A stretch of 64,000 bases of DNA from Fagopyrum homotropicum. Taxonomy: Eukaryota > Streptophyta > Magnoliopsida > Caryophyllales > Polygonaceae. This document shows positions 52,915-64,000 of the stretch, in pieces (the stretch's first letter is position 1; each line of letters begins with the position of its first letter). Below the pieces are notes generated by a model. It ran no database searches, was not told the DNA's origin, and saw only the letters and a program-made list of their open reading frames with translations. The DNA is taken from NCBI GenBank assembly GCA_033239125.1, contig BSWB01000002.1, positions 45,481,001 to 45,545,000 of the forward strand. The letters run 5' to 3'. The translations under genes were made by a program, and so were the position numbers.

Positions 52915-55749
52915 ATGCGAAAGACTAGATCCACTAAAGATCTAGTTCCTTTCGATCCCGAATTGGAGAAAACTTTGAGAAGAAAGTTGAAGGAAAAGAA
53001 AATGGCTGAGAACAATGAGAAAAATCTTCAGGCTGAACTGAACAAAGCTCAACGCCAACTTCAGTTGAGTGAGAAAGCACGACTAGATGCTGAAACGAGT
53101 CATTAATTTCAGATTGATGAACTAAGAGCTATTATGTTGGACATGAAGTTGGAACTGAATGAATCTCGGAAGAAGAAGAAAGTTAAGACACCGACGAATG
53201 ACTCATCCGATGATGAAGAACTTGACCCGGACATGCCGGAGCTTGAGGAGATCGATCCATTACTTCGTCCTGTTCGGAACACCCCAAAACCACGGGTTGT
53301 TCCTCGCCTCCCAACTAGGGATGTGAGAGTTGCTAATGACGGTGATAGACCCCGAACTTTGGGGCAACGGATGGACCCAATTCAGCAACCACGCCGTCTA
53401 GGTGTGGACTTCGGAGCTGAAGACATCCAGGAGTTTAGCTTCTCACCACAATTCATCACCATGGTTCGCCAAAGTCAATATGGCGGTGCAAGTACTGAAT
53501 CTCCATATCAACACTTGCAGAATTTCGAGATTCTCATGGAGACTATGAAGCCGAAAAAGGCTACTACAAGCAATTACAAGATCAAACCGTTCTTCTTTTC
53601 CTTGAAGGACAAGGCTCTAGCTTGGTACCAAACACTACCAGCTGCAAAGCTGGCTACATGGGAGGAATTGTCTTCGGAATTCCTCACCAAGTTCTTTCCG
53701 CCATCCAAAACGGCGGAATTGAGAGGTAAGATAAATGTTTTTTCTATGAAACCTAACGAAAGCTTGTTTCAATCATGGGAAAGGTTTCAAGATCTCTTGT
53801 TGGATTGCTCACACCATGGCATTTCAAAACTGGAATTATTGGAGATCTACTACAAAGGATTGGATGTGGAAACACAATTCAACCTCCAATCTCTCTCTTG
53901 TGGCACATTCATGGACATGAGAGAGGATGACGCTTGGGACTTCATTGAGAAGCAAGCCCAAGTGATTGAGAAGTATTCCCACCGAAAGGTGGACTCAAAT
54001 AGCCGGAATCAAGGCGATTCGGGAGCTAAATTGAACCAAGCTGCTCAAACACAAATATTCTCCCTCAATAATGAGATCAAAGAATTGAGGGAAGTGCTCA
54101 AAACAAGTCTTCAAAAGACTAAGGAGCAAGAAGCCAACTACATGGGAAGGGACAACAATCAAAGGGGTGATAACCGGAACTCCAATTGGAACAACAGCAA
54201 CAATAACAACCGGAACTCCAATTGGAACAACAATAATAGGAACTCCAATAGCAACAATTGGAGGTCAAATCAGCAAAATCCAGGTAATCCTTACTCTCAT
54301 GCTGAAAAAGCTCTAACATCTCCATCTTCTTCTACTCCTTTAACAAGCCAGGAACAATCAAGCGGATCAAACAAACCCGATCCCATGCTAGAGACGATCC
54401 TAGGCAAACTACAAGGGTTGGAGAGCTATATAACTTCGGTTGATAAAGCTCACAAAGCTTTGGAAAGCCAAGTATTTAACAAGGCCGGAGAGGTTCCAAG
54501 AGACCAAGGGAAACTTCCCGGGAAGACGGAAGATAACCTAAAGGGAAGGGTTATGGCGATCACTACTAGGAGTGGCATAACAACTACTGATCCTCAACCT
54601 AAAGTAGTTGAAACCACCACTAAAAAAGGAGAGGGAAAAGAGAAGGAAGATATATATGTTCCTCCTCCCGCCTACAAACCACCTCTACCTTTTCCTCAAT
54701 CTAGAGCGCGTGCACGCCTAGATAAACACTTTGGTAAGTTTGTTGAACTTATGAGTAAGCTGCATATTAATATACCTTTTATGGATGCAATTTTAGGTAT
54801 GCCAGCTTATGAGAAATTCCTCAAGGAGATCCTCTCTAACAAGAGGAAATTGGAAGACATCGGAGAAGTCAAGATGAGTATGGAGTCATCCAAACTCATC
54901 AAGACTATGACGGAGAATATGCCACCTAAGCTCCGTGATCCAGGATCCTTTTGCATACCCATCACTTTGGGAGAGACTACTTATGATGCACTTTGCGACC
55001 TTGGAGCAAGTGTGAGTATCATACCACTTGCTCTATGCAAAGCAGTTGGTCTAGGAGAGCCTAGACCGGTGAAGATCACACTCTACATGGCAGATCGTTC
55101 CACCACTAAGCCGGTTGGGATATTATAAGACATTCCGGTAAAACTCGGTAAGTTTTACATTCCTATAGATTTTGTCGTTCTTGACATCCTTGCAGATTAC
55201 CCGGTTCCCATCATTCTTGGGAGACCATTCCTTGCAACATCCGGATGCATGGTCGATTGCAAGAATGGCCAGCTATCTTTCCATATAGGTGAAGAGAAGG
55301 TGGAATTCATACTCTCTTCCTTAATCAAGGAGCCAGCCTTGAGAGACGATGTCTTTGATATTTTTGATGAAGAAGAGTCTAGAGAGGTAGTAAGTTCAAT
55401 CTTGATGAAAGACCCTCTTCAAAAAGTTCTTAGTATGAGCATCATGGAGGAAGGAGTGGAACATGATTGCAATGAGGATGTGAAGGCATTAGATGATATG
55501 GAGGAAGAACTAGGAACAAGATTTGAAGAACTAGAATTAACTCCGGAAACTGTGAAGAAAATCGACCTGCATAAACTAAATCGTCCGATTTTTGAAAAGG
55601 CAACCCGATTTTTGACAACAGAAAGAAAAATCGTGCCTCAGATCGACCGATTTACTTCAGGGGAGGTCGATCCAGTGGAAAATTTTCTGGATTCTCTAAA
55701 CTTCACCGCAACTGTTCTCGACTCTATGATACATCACCCCCACCTCTAG
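52915..55749 (+). pseudogene. Element D Gag-protease
   Basis: Start at Met 52915 (MRKTRSTKDLVPFDPE) by alignment with A, B and C; an in-frame Met ten codons upstream (52885) is less likely. Coiled-coil N-terminus, TLGQRMDPIQQPRRLG, Gag domain (FLTKFFPPSKTAELRGKI, ESLFQSWERFQDLL), Asn/Ser-rich tract (SNWNNSNNNNRNSN; 54160-54270), MAITTRSG linker, protease CDLGASVSIIP and RPFLATSG. Stops at 53104 and 55126 keep the frame; a frameshift in the C-run near 55735-55745 separates it from RT. No zinc knuckle is visible. Confidence 0.9.
55555..55690 (+). repeat. AAATCG motif cluster in D protease-RT linker
   Basis: AAAATCGACCTG, TAAATCGTCCGATTTTTG, ACCCGATTTTTGACAACAG, AAAAATCGTGCC, AGATCGACCGATTTAC and GGTCGATCC. 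The string GATTTTTGACAACAGAAAG recurs in the pol-ORF3 spacer at about 59041, so the cassette has been copied within the element. Confidence 0.75.
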
Positions 55750-55814
55750 AGACCTCTCCTACAACATCCGAAGGTCACGAATCCTCACCAATCAAGGCAC
55801 CTCCATCATTAGAA

Positions 55815-58721
55815 TTGAAGCCACTCCCCACGCATTTAAGGTACACATTTCTTGGCATTAATTCCACATATCCGGTCATAGTCAATGCGAAACTGAATGA
55901 TGCTGAACTAGAGAAACTTATGCATGTTCTGAAGCAACATAGGAGAGCATTAGGTTATACTATTGATGATTTAGTAGGAATAAAACCTTCCCTATGTATG
56001 CACAAAATTCTAATGGAAGAGGATTATAAGCCTTCACGCCAACCTCAAAGATGGTTAAATCCGGCAATGAAAGAGGTCGTGAAGAAAGAAATCCTTAAGC
56101 TACTTGATGCAGGTATCATCTTTCCTATTTCTTATAGCAAATGGGTGAGTCCAGTACAGGTAGTACCAAAGAAAGGAGGTATTACCGTTGTCGCCAACAA
56201 AAACAACGAACTCATCCCCACACGGACAGTTACAGGGTGGCGAATGTGCATCGACTACCGCAAACTGAATGTGGCCACTAGGAAGGACCACTTCCCCCTT
56301 CCTTTTATTGATCAAATGTTGGAAAGGTTAGCCCAACATTCTTACTTTTGTTATCTAGATGGATATAGCGGTTTCTTTCAGATTCCAATTCATCCGGATG
56401 ATCAAGAGAAGACGACTTTCACGTGCCCTTGGGGTACGTTTGCTTATAGAAGAATGCCATTCGGTCTATGCAACACTCCAGCCACCTTCCAAAGGTTTAT
56501 GATGGAAATCTTCTCCGAATACGTAGAGAATATCATGGAAGTCTTCATGGATGACTTTTCGGTATATGGTTCTTCCTTTGATAACTGTCTCTATAACCTT
56601 TCACTAGTTCTTAAGAGATGTGAGGACACTAACTTAGTCTTAAACTGGGAAAAGTGTCATTTCATGGTTACTGAAGGGATTGTGTTAGGTCATCTAGTAT
56701 CACAAAGGGGAATAGAGGTTGATAGAGCAAAGATAGAAACCATTGAGAAGCTACCTCCCCCTTCTTCTGTGAAAGGAATTAGAAGTTTCTCAGGACATGC
56801 AGGCTTCTATAGGAGATTCATAAAGGATTTTTCTAAGATTTCAAAACCCTTAACTAATCTTTTGATGAAAGACGCAACTTTCGAATTTTTGAAAGATTGT
56901 TTAGATGCTTTTTGCAGGATCAAAGAAGCTTTGATTTCAGCACCAATCATTCAACCACCCGATTGGACTCTTCCTTTTGAGGTCATGTGCGACGCAAGCG
57001 ACGTCGCTATAGGAGCCGTACTTGGACAGAAGAAAGATGGTCGCACTCATGCCATCTACTATGCTAGCAAAACGCTAGATGAAGCTCAATATAATTATGC
57101 AACCACAGAAAAGGAACTTTTAGCCGTAGTGTACGCTTTTGAAAAGTTTCGTTCCTATCTTGTAGGTGCAAAGGTGATAGTCTATACGGACCATTCCGCA
57201 ATTCGCTACTTATTTACGAAGAAGGATGCGAAGCCAAGGCTTCTAAGATGGATCTTACTCCTACAAGAGTTCGATTTGGAGATTCGTGATAAGAAAAGAT
57301 CGGAAAACTCCGTTGTTGATCATCTTAGTCATCTTCCGCAACTCACCGACGAGACGGATGAACTTCCTATAGACGACTCATTCCCTGACGAGCAACTACA
57401 TGAGATCGAAGAGTGTCTTCAACACATCTCAAAAGGTAATGATCCATGGTTTGCTGACATTGTGAATTACCTTGTTTGTCAGGAGATTCCACCCGGACTT
57501 TCATATGCTCAAAAGAAGAAGTTCTTTAGTGACGTCCGGCATTTCTATTGGAACGAACCTCTTCTATTCAAACGAGGTCCCGATGGCATATACAGGAGAT
57601 GTATCCCCGAAGATGAGGTGGATAGTGTCATCTGCCATTGCCATTCCCTACCATGTGGCGGACATGCTAGTTCCAACAAAACTTGTGCTAAGGTACTTCG
57701 TTCCGGCTTCTTTTGGCCTACACTTTTCAAAGATGTGCAAAAGTTTGTTGTTGCTTGTGATGCTTGTCAAAGGACAGGTAATATATCAAGGAGGAATGAG
57801 ATGCCTCTCAATAACATACAAGAAGTAGAAATCTTCGAAGTATGGGGCGTCGATTTTATGGGACCCTTCCCATCTTCATGCGGGAACCAATATATACTTC
57901 TTGCCGTAGACTATGTCTCAAGATGGGTAGAGGCAATCGTTTCTCCTACTAATGATGCAATGGTAGTGGTGAAGTTCTTCAATAGAACGATCTTCCTAAA
58001 GTTCGGAACTCCCCGAACCATCATTAGTGACGGAGGAACGCATTTCACAGCCCGTTGATTTGAGACTCTATTGGCTAAGTATGGGGTGACCCATAAGATA
58101 GCTACACCTTACCATCCGCAAACTAGCGGACAAGTTGAGATATCCAATAGAGAGATCAAGGGAATTTTAGAGAAAACCGTCTCTAAAACGAGGAAAGATT
58201 GGTCAATGAAGGTTGACGATGCACTATAGGCGTACAGGACAGCCTTCAAGACACTAATAGGTACGACTCCATATAATCTTGTCTATGGTAAATCTTGTCA
58301 TCTTCCTGTAGAGCTAAAGCATAAGGCATATTGGGCTATCAAGTGGCTCAACTTTGACATGAAAGAAGCCGGAGAGAAGCGGCTCTTAGACATCAATGAG
58401 CTGGATGAGATCCGGCTAAATGCGTATGAGAACGCAAAGATCTACAAGGAACGGACAAAGCGTTGGCATGATAAGCATATCATTCCAAAAGATCTGAAAG
58501 AGGGAGATCAAGTCCTTCTATTCAACTCGAGGCTTCGTCTGTTTCCAGGTAAGCTTAAATCCCGTTGGACAGGACCTTATGTAATTAAACGAATTTTCCC
58601 CCATGGTGCAGTTGAAGTATGGGGTGAACAAAGCGGAAGTTTCAAGGTTAATGGCCAACGGTTGAAGAAATACACACCGGAAGCTCCGGTCGAGGAGATA
58701 GCTCTTATCCTCCTCCATTGA
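55815..58721 (+). pseudogene. Element D RT-RNase H-integrase
   Basis: RT: MCIDYRKLN, YLDGYSGFFQIP, MPFGLCNTPATFQ, VFMDDFSVYG. RNase H: CDASDVAIGAVLG, TTEKELLAVVYA, VYTDHSAIRYLF, with the three catalytic acidic residues kept. Integrase: HCHSLPCGGH, CDACQRTGN, GVDFMGPFPSS, IISDGGTHF and QVEISNREIKG, C-terminal RWTGPYVIKRI. The first Met in the open stretch is 55815, but protein continues from the linker upstream. Stops at 58056 (Arg codon) and 58227 (Trp codon) fall in the integrase core; the last codon is 58719-58721. It is the least damaged pol here. Confidence 0.93.
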
Positions 58722-58769
58722 ACACAAACCATACACCGTCCAGCTAAAGACGATAAATCAAGCGCTTCT

Positions 58770-58783
58770 TGGGAGGCAACCCA
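58770..58783 (+). other. Pol-end hairpin (D)
   Basis: TGGG-AGGCAA-CCCA, about 50 bp after the pol stop and preceded by AAGCGCTT. Confidence 0.62.
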
Positions 58784-58929
58784 TGATAGTATAGTTTTTC
58801 CCTCCTTTCGTCACTTAGTTAGAGTAGATTAGTTGCTTTGTTTCTTTGTTTTCGCTTTTTATTTGTTCCTCGATGCACTCTTGGTTTGTCGTGTCGTTAA
58901 TCGCAGGAAATTAGGTCCAAATTGAGAGA

Positions 58930-59333
58930 TCCATGGAGAAAGGGAGCATAAATCAGTTAAATCTTCAATTTCCATAAAGAACAAGGAAGGAAATCGAGCT
59001 GCATTAAGTTAATCGTTCGATTCAGGAACAGAGCAAGTCGATTTTTGACAACAGAAAGAAAAATCGACCTGGAGATCGACCTGCTTAGAAAAATCGTCCG
59101 ATTTTCAAGTGTTCAGAGAAAAATCGAGTTGCATTAAGTTAATCGTTCGATTCTGGAACAGAGCAAGTCGATTTTTGCCAACAGAAAGAAAAATCGACCT
59201 GGAGATCGACCTGCCTAGAAAAATTGTCCGATTTTCCGTATGTTCAGAGAAAACGAGAGAAAAATCGCCCCGACAATTAAATCGGCCCTGAAAATCGTCC
59301 GATTTTCTTCACAATTTCTCGACCCTATATAAA
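58930..59333 (+). promoter_or_regulatory. AAATCG cluster, 130-bp tandem duplication and TATA box before D third ORF
   Basis: 58991-59120 and 59121-59250 are a tandem duplication with period 130 bp and a few differences. Each unit holds AAATCGAG, AATCGTTCGATT, GTCGATTTTTG, AAAAATCGACCTG, AGATCGACCTG and a CGTCCGATTTT or TGTCCGATTTT dyad. More dyads follow to 59312, then CCC-TATATAAA-GAC at 59326-59333, 450 bp before the ATG. Confidence 0.62.
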
Positions 59334-59689
59334 GACTTCAACACTCGATTCCCTCATTCCAAACACTTACACCCTTGATTTCTCTCTCTCAAGAACTCCG
59401 AAAATCGCCCATACCCTACAATCCTCATTCCTTAATCATTTTGAATGATTCTTGGCTCCAAACTGAAGCATTTTCAACGAGGAACAAGGATCTAGTAACA
59501 ACAAGCACGGCAATTGACTCTTCCATATGGAATTCAGGTTTTTCATTCCAAAACCTAAGTTTCTCATTCGAATTTGAATCTTGCTTAGGAAGTGTTTGTT
59601 TGCTGAAATTGATAGAGGAGTTTGCTTAGGAATCACTATAGGGAACTGTATGTGGTGATTGTTGAGACAGAACTTTACAGAATTGTGAG

Positions 59690-59775
59690 AATCGTAGAAA
59701 TCGACAGAAAAATCGACCTAACCTAGAAAAATCGTCCGATTTTTGTGAAGAACGGGGCGATTTTTTGCTGCAGAA
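59690..59775 (+). promoter_or_regulatory. Palindrome module abutting D ORF3 ATG
   Basis: GAATCG, AAATCGAC, AAAAATCGACC, core AAAAATCGTCCGATTTTT, GAAGAACGG and GCGATTTTTTG, ending within about ten bases of the ATG. It is the counterpart of 26938-27000 and 34155-34212. Confidence 0.68.
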
Positions 59776-61254
59776 ATGGATATTGTGAAGAGAATAACTA
59801 GAAATACGGGAAAGAAGAAGGGATCTTCTTCCAAAGGCTCTCCCCCACCTCCACCACCATCTCAAAACATTCCCAAGCTTCCCCCTCCCCTATCCAAACA
59901 CAAGAAAAGATATGAACGTATCTTAGATCGCCCATTCACCCCTCGCTACATTGTGTTAGATGATCTAGATTCCTTGTTTGTTCGAGAGGATGTGGATATG
60001 ATGCTTGATAGAGTCGGGCTGAGACAGTTTGCTATGATTAGGGAGGATGCAAATACCGAGATCACCCTAGAGTTCCTTAGTACATTCGAGCATGATCCTA
60101 GAGAAAGGATGGTCACCTTCCGCCTTATGAGCCAAGATCATACTATGTCTATTGATACCTTTGGCGACTTGTTCGGTTTTTCTTATTCAAATGCAGGCAC
60201 ATTTGCTAGAGGTGTTAGTGCTAGTGCCTTCTAGGAGGCCATTTCAGTGGGAGAGTATGGTGGGGACAAGTGGAGACCCGGGAATTCGAAAGAGACTAGC
60301 ATGTATAACCTTTCCTTTAAGGTAGTACATCGGATCCTTAGTGAGAGCTTATTCGCCCGGACAGAGACTCCACAGAAGGTCAAGGCTGATGAGCTTTTTA
60401 TTCTATATTGTATGACATCCACCACCGTCCCCGACATTTCCTCCATGCTTGCTGACTATCTAGGAAAGATAGCCAACAAAGCTAAGGGCGACATTTTTGT
60501 TGGAGGCCTTGTCACTCATGTGGCTAAGGCATTGGGATTAGACTTCTCGGGATGCACTCTAGCTGAGAGTGCCCTACCTTTAGGTTCACAGAGATTGGTT
60601 ACTCGACAGGTTTTGATTCCTCGAGGGAGAGGAACCCTTCATGTGCCCATGCCATGGCACAAGGATCCAAAGAAGAAGCCATCCGAGATCATCTGGAAGC
60701 CCGAATACACTATTCGGAGCAAGAGGAACTGGAAGGATACATTTGAGTTGATGCTTGAGGAGATATCTCCTCCTTTATATTATGATGATGATGCAGGTGA
60801 CACTGAGGAGGATGAGGACGGAGGCCAGGAGACCATGCTCGAGTTTGAGAGTGACACTCATAGCGGTCATGCTACGGATGCCATGGACACCGACACTCAT
60901 GGTGGAGGACCTAGCAGGACTAGTAGAGGTGATGAGGAGACGGAGGATGACATGCAGCCACCTCGCCGCTGATTTGCACGTGCCCCAGGACATGGACGAG
61001 GACGTCGACCTCCCCGTCACTTTAGGGAGCTAGTCTCTAGCTTCCAGAGCCTTAGCACCGACTATCACGCTCTCCACACCGATTATGACACCCTGAACAC
61101 TCAGTTCAGAAACTACAGGCAGGAGACGGACACTAGGCATTCATCCTACGATGGCCAGATGAGAGACTTATACTTCCATCAGTTCGGCCACTTCTACGAT
61201 CCTAGTGCACCGATGTATCCTTATCCACCACCTCCACCACCGACAGAGGATTGA
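59776..61254 (+). pseudogene. Element D third ORF (ATHILA ORF-1 / env-like)
   Basis: Diverged homologue of the A and B ORFs: MDIVKRITRNTGKKKG basic start, Ser/Pro tract, then PRYIVLDDLDSLF, MLDRVGLRQFAMIRE, TFRLMSQDHTMSIDTFG, DLFGFSYSNAGTFARG, SESLFARTETPQK and VPMPWHKDPKKKPS, an acidic Asp/Glu/His stretch, and a C-terminal helical region with HALHTDYDTLNTQFRNY and MRDLYFHQFGHFYDP. Stops at 60232 (Trp codon) and 60970 (Arg codon) keep the frame. No signal peptide or membrane segment is visible. The shared terminal HFYDP/RFYDP motif is the best family signature. Function unknown. Confidence 0.8.
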
Positions 61255-62568
61255 GCTTCCACTTCTTTTACATTGTAAGTATTTTTCTCTATCTTATGCT
61301 TGACTTTCACATTGGGGACAATGTGGATGTTAAGTATGGGGTGGGGGTACTTACAATACCTTTTGTTTCATCTTAGCACTTTATGCACGTTACACTACTC
61401 TTGATGATTTGGCTTGTAATAACTCTTGCACTACTTGCTTTCCACTATGACACTTGCATTTGCATGATCTTTTTCAAATTCTATGAATTTTCAAAATTTG
61501 TGTGCTTCTTATGATGGAAATGACCTCTATGATGAGAAATATGTATGTGGATAGGCAAAAAGATAGCTTAATTGTGTTGAGATGTTAATCATAGCATGAA
61601 TGAGCTTACTTTTGTTACTTGAACACATGAATAAGTTATATGATTTAGATGTTTTGATAAGAGAATGAAATAATAGTCGAAGCTATATTGCAAGTTCTTT
61701 TACATCATATAAGAATGACTAAGGCAATTCACTTCTTTTCTCTTCTCATATCTTAATCATGCTAGCCCCTCAATTGAAATATGTAACCTTCCTTTTACCA
61801 TCCGGGAATTAGGATAAGTGATAGAGAAAAAAAGGCATGTTTGATGTGGGAGGGCCAAAGAAAATGTATTAAATGAAAGTGTAGCAATTCATAAGTTTGG
61901 GGACGTTGAACATGAGGATGAGTAACTCGGCACCATTCACATAGCCAGGTGTTTGTGTCTTGCCAAAGTCCAATTGAACGACAAGTCCTAACGGGATATG
62001 GTATGTGCATCAAGGGTTTGAGGCATCTCGAAATTGAGAAACGCCGATCTCCTAGGCTTCGGTTTTTGTGCACCGCTGTCCATACTCTCAAAAAGTAAAG
62101 TATAAAGAAAGCAAAGCTTTCTACATGCAAAGCGTGTGTGATGGAGTAAATTTTTGAAGGTATTATGTTGTTCCTCTTTCCCGGATTAGCACCACAATTG
62201 CCTAAAAGAATTCCTTCCCCTAATACGTTTCTTGGACCTTTCCTTTGATTAGAAGACCTTGAGACTTTTATGCATGTGTTTAAGGCTTCATGGCTTAGAT
62301 TTGTTTGACTTTGATTACCTCTACATCTTTATCATGTCCTTTATTTGTGTTTTCAAGAAAGAAAAGAGAGTTAGTTCATCTTATAGTTATCATTGATACA
62401 CACTTTGCCTTCTTATACCTTGAAATATCACTTTGAGGGTGATCCAATAAGAAGAAGCACTATCAAAAGAAAAGTTTTTGAGTTTTCATACATATATAAT
62501 CCATGACATCTTGTATTCTAAATTTGAGTTTTGCTTAGGGACAAGCAAGGGGCAAGTATGGGGTATTT
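61255..62568 (+). other. 3' non-coding region of D with two PPT modules
   Basis: ATTGGGGACAATGTGG and AAGTATGGGGTGGGGG (61331-61348) form the internal PPT-like module. The conserved block GAGTAACTCGGCACC is at about 61918-62075. The stem-loop TTGCTT/AAGCAA is at 62531-62548, and the PPT GCAAGTATGGGGTATTT ends at 62568. Spacing between the two PPT modules is about 1.22 kb, as in A, B and C. No gene is recognised. Confidence 0.8.
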
Positions 62569-64000
62569 TGATGACATGAATTATATACCATTATATTCAT
62601 GCATATTGTAGAAGATTGTCTCAGTTTACCTTGCATTTAGAGAGATTTTGTGTGCCTTTTATGTTCTATTCAACCATTTGTCGGAAATAAAGGTCTACAC
62701 GAGTTCTTGATGAATTATAGGTAAATGGAGTGGAATTGAAAGCAAAAGTGGAGCAAGGAGCTTCCAAGGACGTTAGGGAAGCTAAAGAAGTCTTAGACGG
62801 ATCACAAAGAGCTAAGGAGAAGCATAGAAGACGAGCCAAAAGAAGAGTACTTTCTGTTGAAGAAAATCGTGCCATTATACATATAAATCGGATGATTTTC
62901 TCCTTTAGAAATCGAACGGTTTTGTGTATAAATCAACTAGGCCGATTTCCTTTGTTTTTCGGCCAAATGATAAGACGACACAAAGCCCAATTCTTTTGGG
63001 CTAGAGGAGAGTTTTGCCAAACGGCCCATTAGTAAGAAACTATAGGTTGGAACCCTGGGAACAAAAACGGGACGTCCGCAACGGGAAATCTTTACGCGTT
63101 TGAGAGAGATTGAAGATTCTTGGAGAAGGATTGAAGGACTTTAGCCGGAAAGTCAATCTTGATCATTGTTTGTGAGATTTCTTTGTCCATTGAAGTAATT
63201 GTGGTTTTTGAACACAAATTTGAGTTACTTAAGAGATACATTGATCAGTGTCGAGGATTGTTTACAGATTTGAAGGTTATTGAGTTTTTATTCAAGATTC
63301 GGTTTTATTTGCGATATTTCACTCAATCTTTAATTTGATTGGATTTTGAAAATGGTTGGCAAAAACCATTGTGATTCTGGGGAGAATAGTTGATGATTGA
63401 GGCTTAGATGATGATAGACTGAACTCATTTACACATTAGGACCCTGAGAGTTTAGATTTTAGTTTTGCGATAACAGGAAAATCGGTGTGTTCTTGAGTAA
63501 ATCGGCCGATTTAGTGATGAACAGCCCGATTTATTCTTCTGACGAACTTTAATTGAATTAATCTTTAACCAAAACTAATCCTTGCCTAAATCCCAACATT
63601 GATTAACCTTTTTAACCTCTAATTGAATGTATGAAGAGACTTCAAACTTAATTCTACATTTAATAGATTAAGGTTACAAGATTTGGGTAATAGAGAGACT
63701 CAACATCCTTTATTAAGATTTTAAATGTGCTTTCTATTCTTTACTCTAGAGAGTCATATCCTGGGGTTTTAGATAGTTAGTTTGAACATAATTCTTATCT
63801 TTAGATCTTTCTATATTGCAGCCTCAACAACCCTTATAGAGAGAACCTTTAGATTAGATATATAGGTTTTGGAACTTCACCGTACGATACCTACCTTTGA
63901 ACACATAATCTTGGTAATATAAACTATGTCCTTATATCTATAGAAGTGTCTTGAATCGAAAGCCGAAATCGGATACTTGAATCCTTGGAATCATTTTACC
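62569..64000 (+). repeat. Element D 3' LTR (incomplete)
   Basis: Starts TGATGACATGAATT. It matches 51167-52598 closely with substitutions only where compared. The three-part module is at 63475-63538. It continues beyond the window. Confidence 0.94.

Larger units (their letters stand above)
51167..64000 (+). mobile_element. Athila-type retrotransposon D (runs off the window)
   Basis: 5' LTR 51167-52787, PBS 52794, gag-protease-pol 52915-58721, spacer with TATA, third ORF 59776-61254, 3' non-coding region, PPT, 3' LTR from 62569 to beyond the window. It uses the AAATCGG motif class. LTR internal points are offset by a constant 11,402 bp where checked, so few indels separate the LTRs. Each ORF carries point stops and there is one frameshift, less damage than in B. 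The 3' TSD cannot be seen; the five bases before the 5' LTR are ACCAG. Confidence 0.93.

Overview
The window is plant repeat DNA, probably from a flowering plant. No host gene, rRNA, tRNA gene or CRISPR array is visible. It is a nested pile of Ty3/gypsy LTR retrotransposons of the Athila lineage, with remnants of a second gypsy lineage (Tekay/Del-like) and two L1-type LINEs. The lineage call rests on Gag-protease-RT-RNase H-integrase order in one long frame, a DLGAS protease motif, FMDD reverse transcriptase, a DD35E integrase without chromodomain, a primer-binding site matching tRNA-Asp, and a third ORF of the ATHILA ORF-1 type. Such piles are typical of pericentromeric heterochromatin; that location is inference.

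Layout. 1-987 is the 3' end of an upstream Athila copy (A0). Its LTR (988 onward) also serves as the 5' LTR of element A. A (988-40666, + strand) is about 13.2 kb once its passengers are removed, and it lies in a gypsy-type pol. Element C (2614-14016, - strand; TSD GTACA) sits in A's 5' LTR. Element B (18400-31679, +; TSD GTAGC/ATAGC) sits at A's RT/RNase H junction. Solo LTR S (35753-37573, -; TSD CTTCT) sits near the end of A's third ORF. The gypsy remnant G (40667-42719 and 48783 to about 49236) is split by a 6 kb L1 (42720-48770, -; 12-bp TSD GAATTTTTTACC) and ends at a 5'-truncated L1 fragment (about 49237-50450, +). Element D (51167 to beyond 64000, +) is another Athila, cut by the window end inside its 3' LTR.

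Every coding region is broken by stops or frameshifts, mostly by what look like C-to-T/G-to-A changes, so all are scored as pseudogenes. B and C keep LTR pairs of equal length (1736/1736 and 1835/1835 bp), so they look fairly young.

The most interesting signal is non-coding. All Athila copies carry a dispersed family of short perfect palindromes with a fixed CGGCCG core and family-specific arms: TTCCACGGCCGTGGAA in A, B and S; AAAATCGGCCGATTTT in C and D. They occur at homologous places: upstream of the LTR TATA box, in a three-part inverted-repeat module late in the LTR, in the translated protease-RT linker, upstream of a TATA box between pol and the third ORF, and again just before the third-ORF ATG. 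LTRs that share a backbone (C and S) carry different motif classes, so the motif seems to switch in concert through an element. The pol-ORF3 spacer copies the order of parts in the LTR promoter, which suggests an LTR-like internal promoter. Other conserved structures are a stem-loop before the polypurine tract, a duplicated polypurine-tract module about 1.2 kb upstream of it, a hairpin just after pol, and a conserved 3' non-coding block.
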